DNA of 64,000 nucleotides. Origin: an uncultured Paracoccaceae bacterium. Lineage in GTDB: Bacteria > Pseudomonadota > Alphaproteobacteria > Rhodobacterales > Rhodobacteraceae. Shown here one piece after another: positions 63,406 to 64,000 of this stretch (the first letter of the stretch is position 1; the number at the start of each line of letters is the position of its first letter). The position numbers were made by a program, and so were the translations under genes. The stretch covers positions 52,880 through 116,879 of the forward strand of contig CAJXSR010000009.1 in NCBI GenBank assembly GCA_913061275.1. Reading direction: 5' to 3'. Under the pieces are notes generated by a model, which worked only from the letters and a program-made list of their open reading frames with translations, made no database searches and was not told the DNA's origin.

Positions 63406-63569
63406 TTATACCCTGTTCTGTATTTTTTCAAACCATATCCGAATGCTATCCTTATATGTAGGTCATTGTGTATGTTAATCAATACTTTACATATGATTAC
63501 CTAACAAATTATCAAGCATCTTTTTACCCATAGAGGTATGAAGTTTTCATTTACACCTTCATCTGTCTT

Positions 63570-64000
63570 TTAAACAATCGGCATAAGCAGTTCATACCCA
63601 TCATCCTTGATCCCAAAAGGCTTAACTGGATGATGCTTAAACCCACTAGACCAACCGTAGTCACCATCCTTACAAGCCATCCAAGGCTCAATCTGATCCA
63701 CTGGCAGGATAACCGGCATCCTGTGATGAAGTTCTGCTATTTCAGGCCCAGCGTCTTCTGTGAGGATTGTAGTCGTCTGTGTGCCATCCCTGAGCGTTGA
63801 GTAAAGCCCAGCAAAGAAGAAGACAGGCACGTTCTGTTCAGGTGTTATGTAATGTGGTTGCTTGCTGCCCTTTAGCCCAGTCCATTCATAGTAACCGGTT
63901 GCAGGAATGATGCATCTATTGTGCCGCCAAGCTGTCCGAAACGTAGGTTTCTCATGTGCTGTTTCAATCTTGGCGTTGAAGGTGGTTGCCTTCCAGTCTT
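63570..64000 (-). CDS. SOS response-associated peptidase (YedK/SRAP), 5' end outside window
   Basis: The frame is open to the window end, giving about 143 C-terminal residues. Active-site marks of the SRAP family are present: TFNAKIET (Asn), PATGYYEW (Glu) and LHHRMPVIL (His). The catalytic Cys2 lies beyond the window. These proteins form a covalent crosslink with abasic sites in single-stranded DNA. In the island it may be mobile-element cargo, although SRAP is also a common chromosomal gene. Confidence 0.88.
   Translation of the reverse strand, partial: DWKATTFNAKIETAHEKPTFRTAWRHNRCIIPATGYYEWTGLKGSKQPHYITPEQNVPVFFFAGLYSTLRDGTQTTTILTEDAGPEIAELHHRMPVILPVDQIEPWMACKDGDYGWSSGFKHHPVKPFGIKDDGYELLMPIV

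Overview
The window looks like the chromosome of an alphaproteobacterium of the order Rhodobacterales (roseobacter-like), with an unusually low G+C for that group. The basis is the split F0 operon with separate b and b' subunits (atpI-atpB-atpE-b'-b), a heterotetrameric sarcosine oxidase operon, glcDEF, a MoxR/DUF58/DUF4159 operon, DUF1523 and DUF1285 genes, a GT14 (core-2/I-branching-like) glycosyltransferase beside a sulfotransferase, and a ROSE-type heat-shock RNA leader. Family names are recalled by eye; no database search was run.

Layout. 1-3.7 kb: start of an AMP-dependent acyl-CoA synthetase, divergent from a PAS hybrid histidine kinase and OmpR-type regulator pair, then a small K+ channel-like protein. 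3.7-10 kb: a GlxA/AraC-type regulator divergent from soxBDAG. 10-11.6 kb: a nine-repeat Sel1 protein flanked by decayed direct repeats that include the tail of ilvD. 11.6-19 kb: ilvD, DUF1523, a cupin, gabD-like dehydrogenase, and an ECF sigma factor overlapping a VWA-domain protein. 19-22.6 kb: a sensor kinase, a small heat-shock protein with a sigma32-type promoter and ROSE leader, and a trypsin-like protease. 22.7-33.4 kb: glcDEF and the four-gene MoxR operon, all on the minus strand. 33.5-36.5 kb: DUF1285, an alpha/beta hydrolase, 6-phosphogluconate dehydrogenase. 36.6-42.2 kb: a tightly packed five-gene cluster of unknown purpose (LysR, aldehyde dehydrogenase, M19-like protein, a 561-residue unknown protein, DUF3726). 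42.2-49.4 kb: phosphoesterase, flavoprotein, polA, a zinc-finger micro-gene, HIT protein, glycosyltransferase. 49.5-57.8 kb: sulfotransferase, OYE reductase and its TetR regulator, a membrane protein, PfkB kinase, nth, Ada/Ogt, OmpA lipoprotein, GntR/FadR regulator and a small exported protein. 57.9-61.3 kb: ArsR with a nonsense-interrupted SRPBCC gene, and the F0 ATP synthase operon.

Right edge. At 61671-61720 lies the 3' part of a CAT-anticodon tRNA without its 5' half, oriented as expected for the chromosome end of an integrated island. Beyond it are a DUF6338-like membrane gene coupled to a proline-rich micro-ORF, a truncated serine recombinase, and a YedK/SRAP gene cut by the window end.

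The most noteworthy items are the uncharacterised 36.6-42.2 kb cluster, whose M19-like member lacks canonical metal ligands; a dispersed intergenic palindrome (TGTCCCAACTGGGACA) present in three intact and two decayed copies; the Sel1 gene bracketed by copies of that palindrome plus an ilvD tail; the ROSE/sigma32 heat-shock leader; and the tRNA-bounded island.
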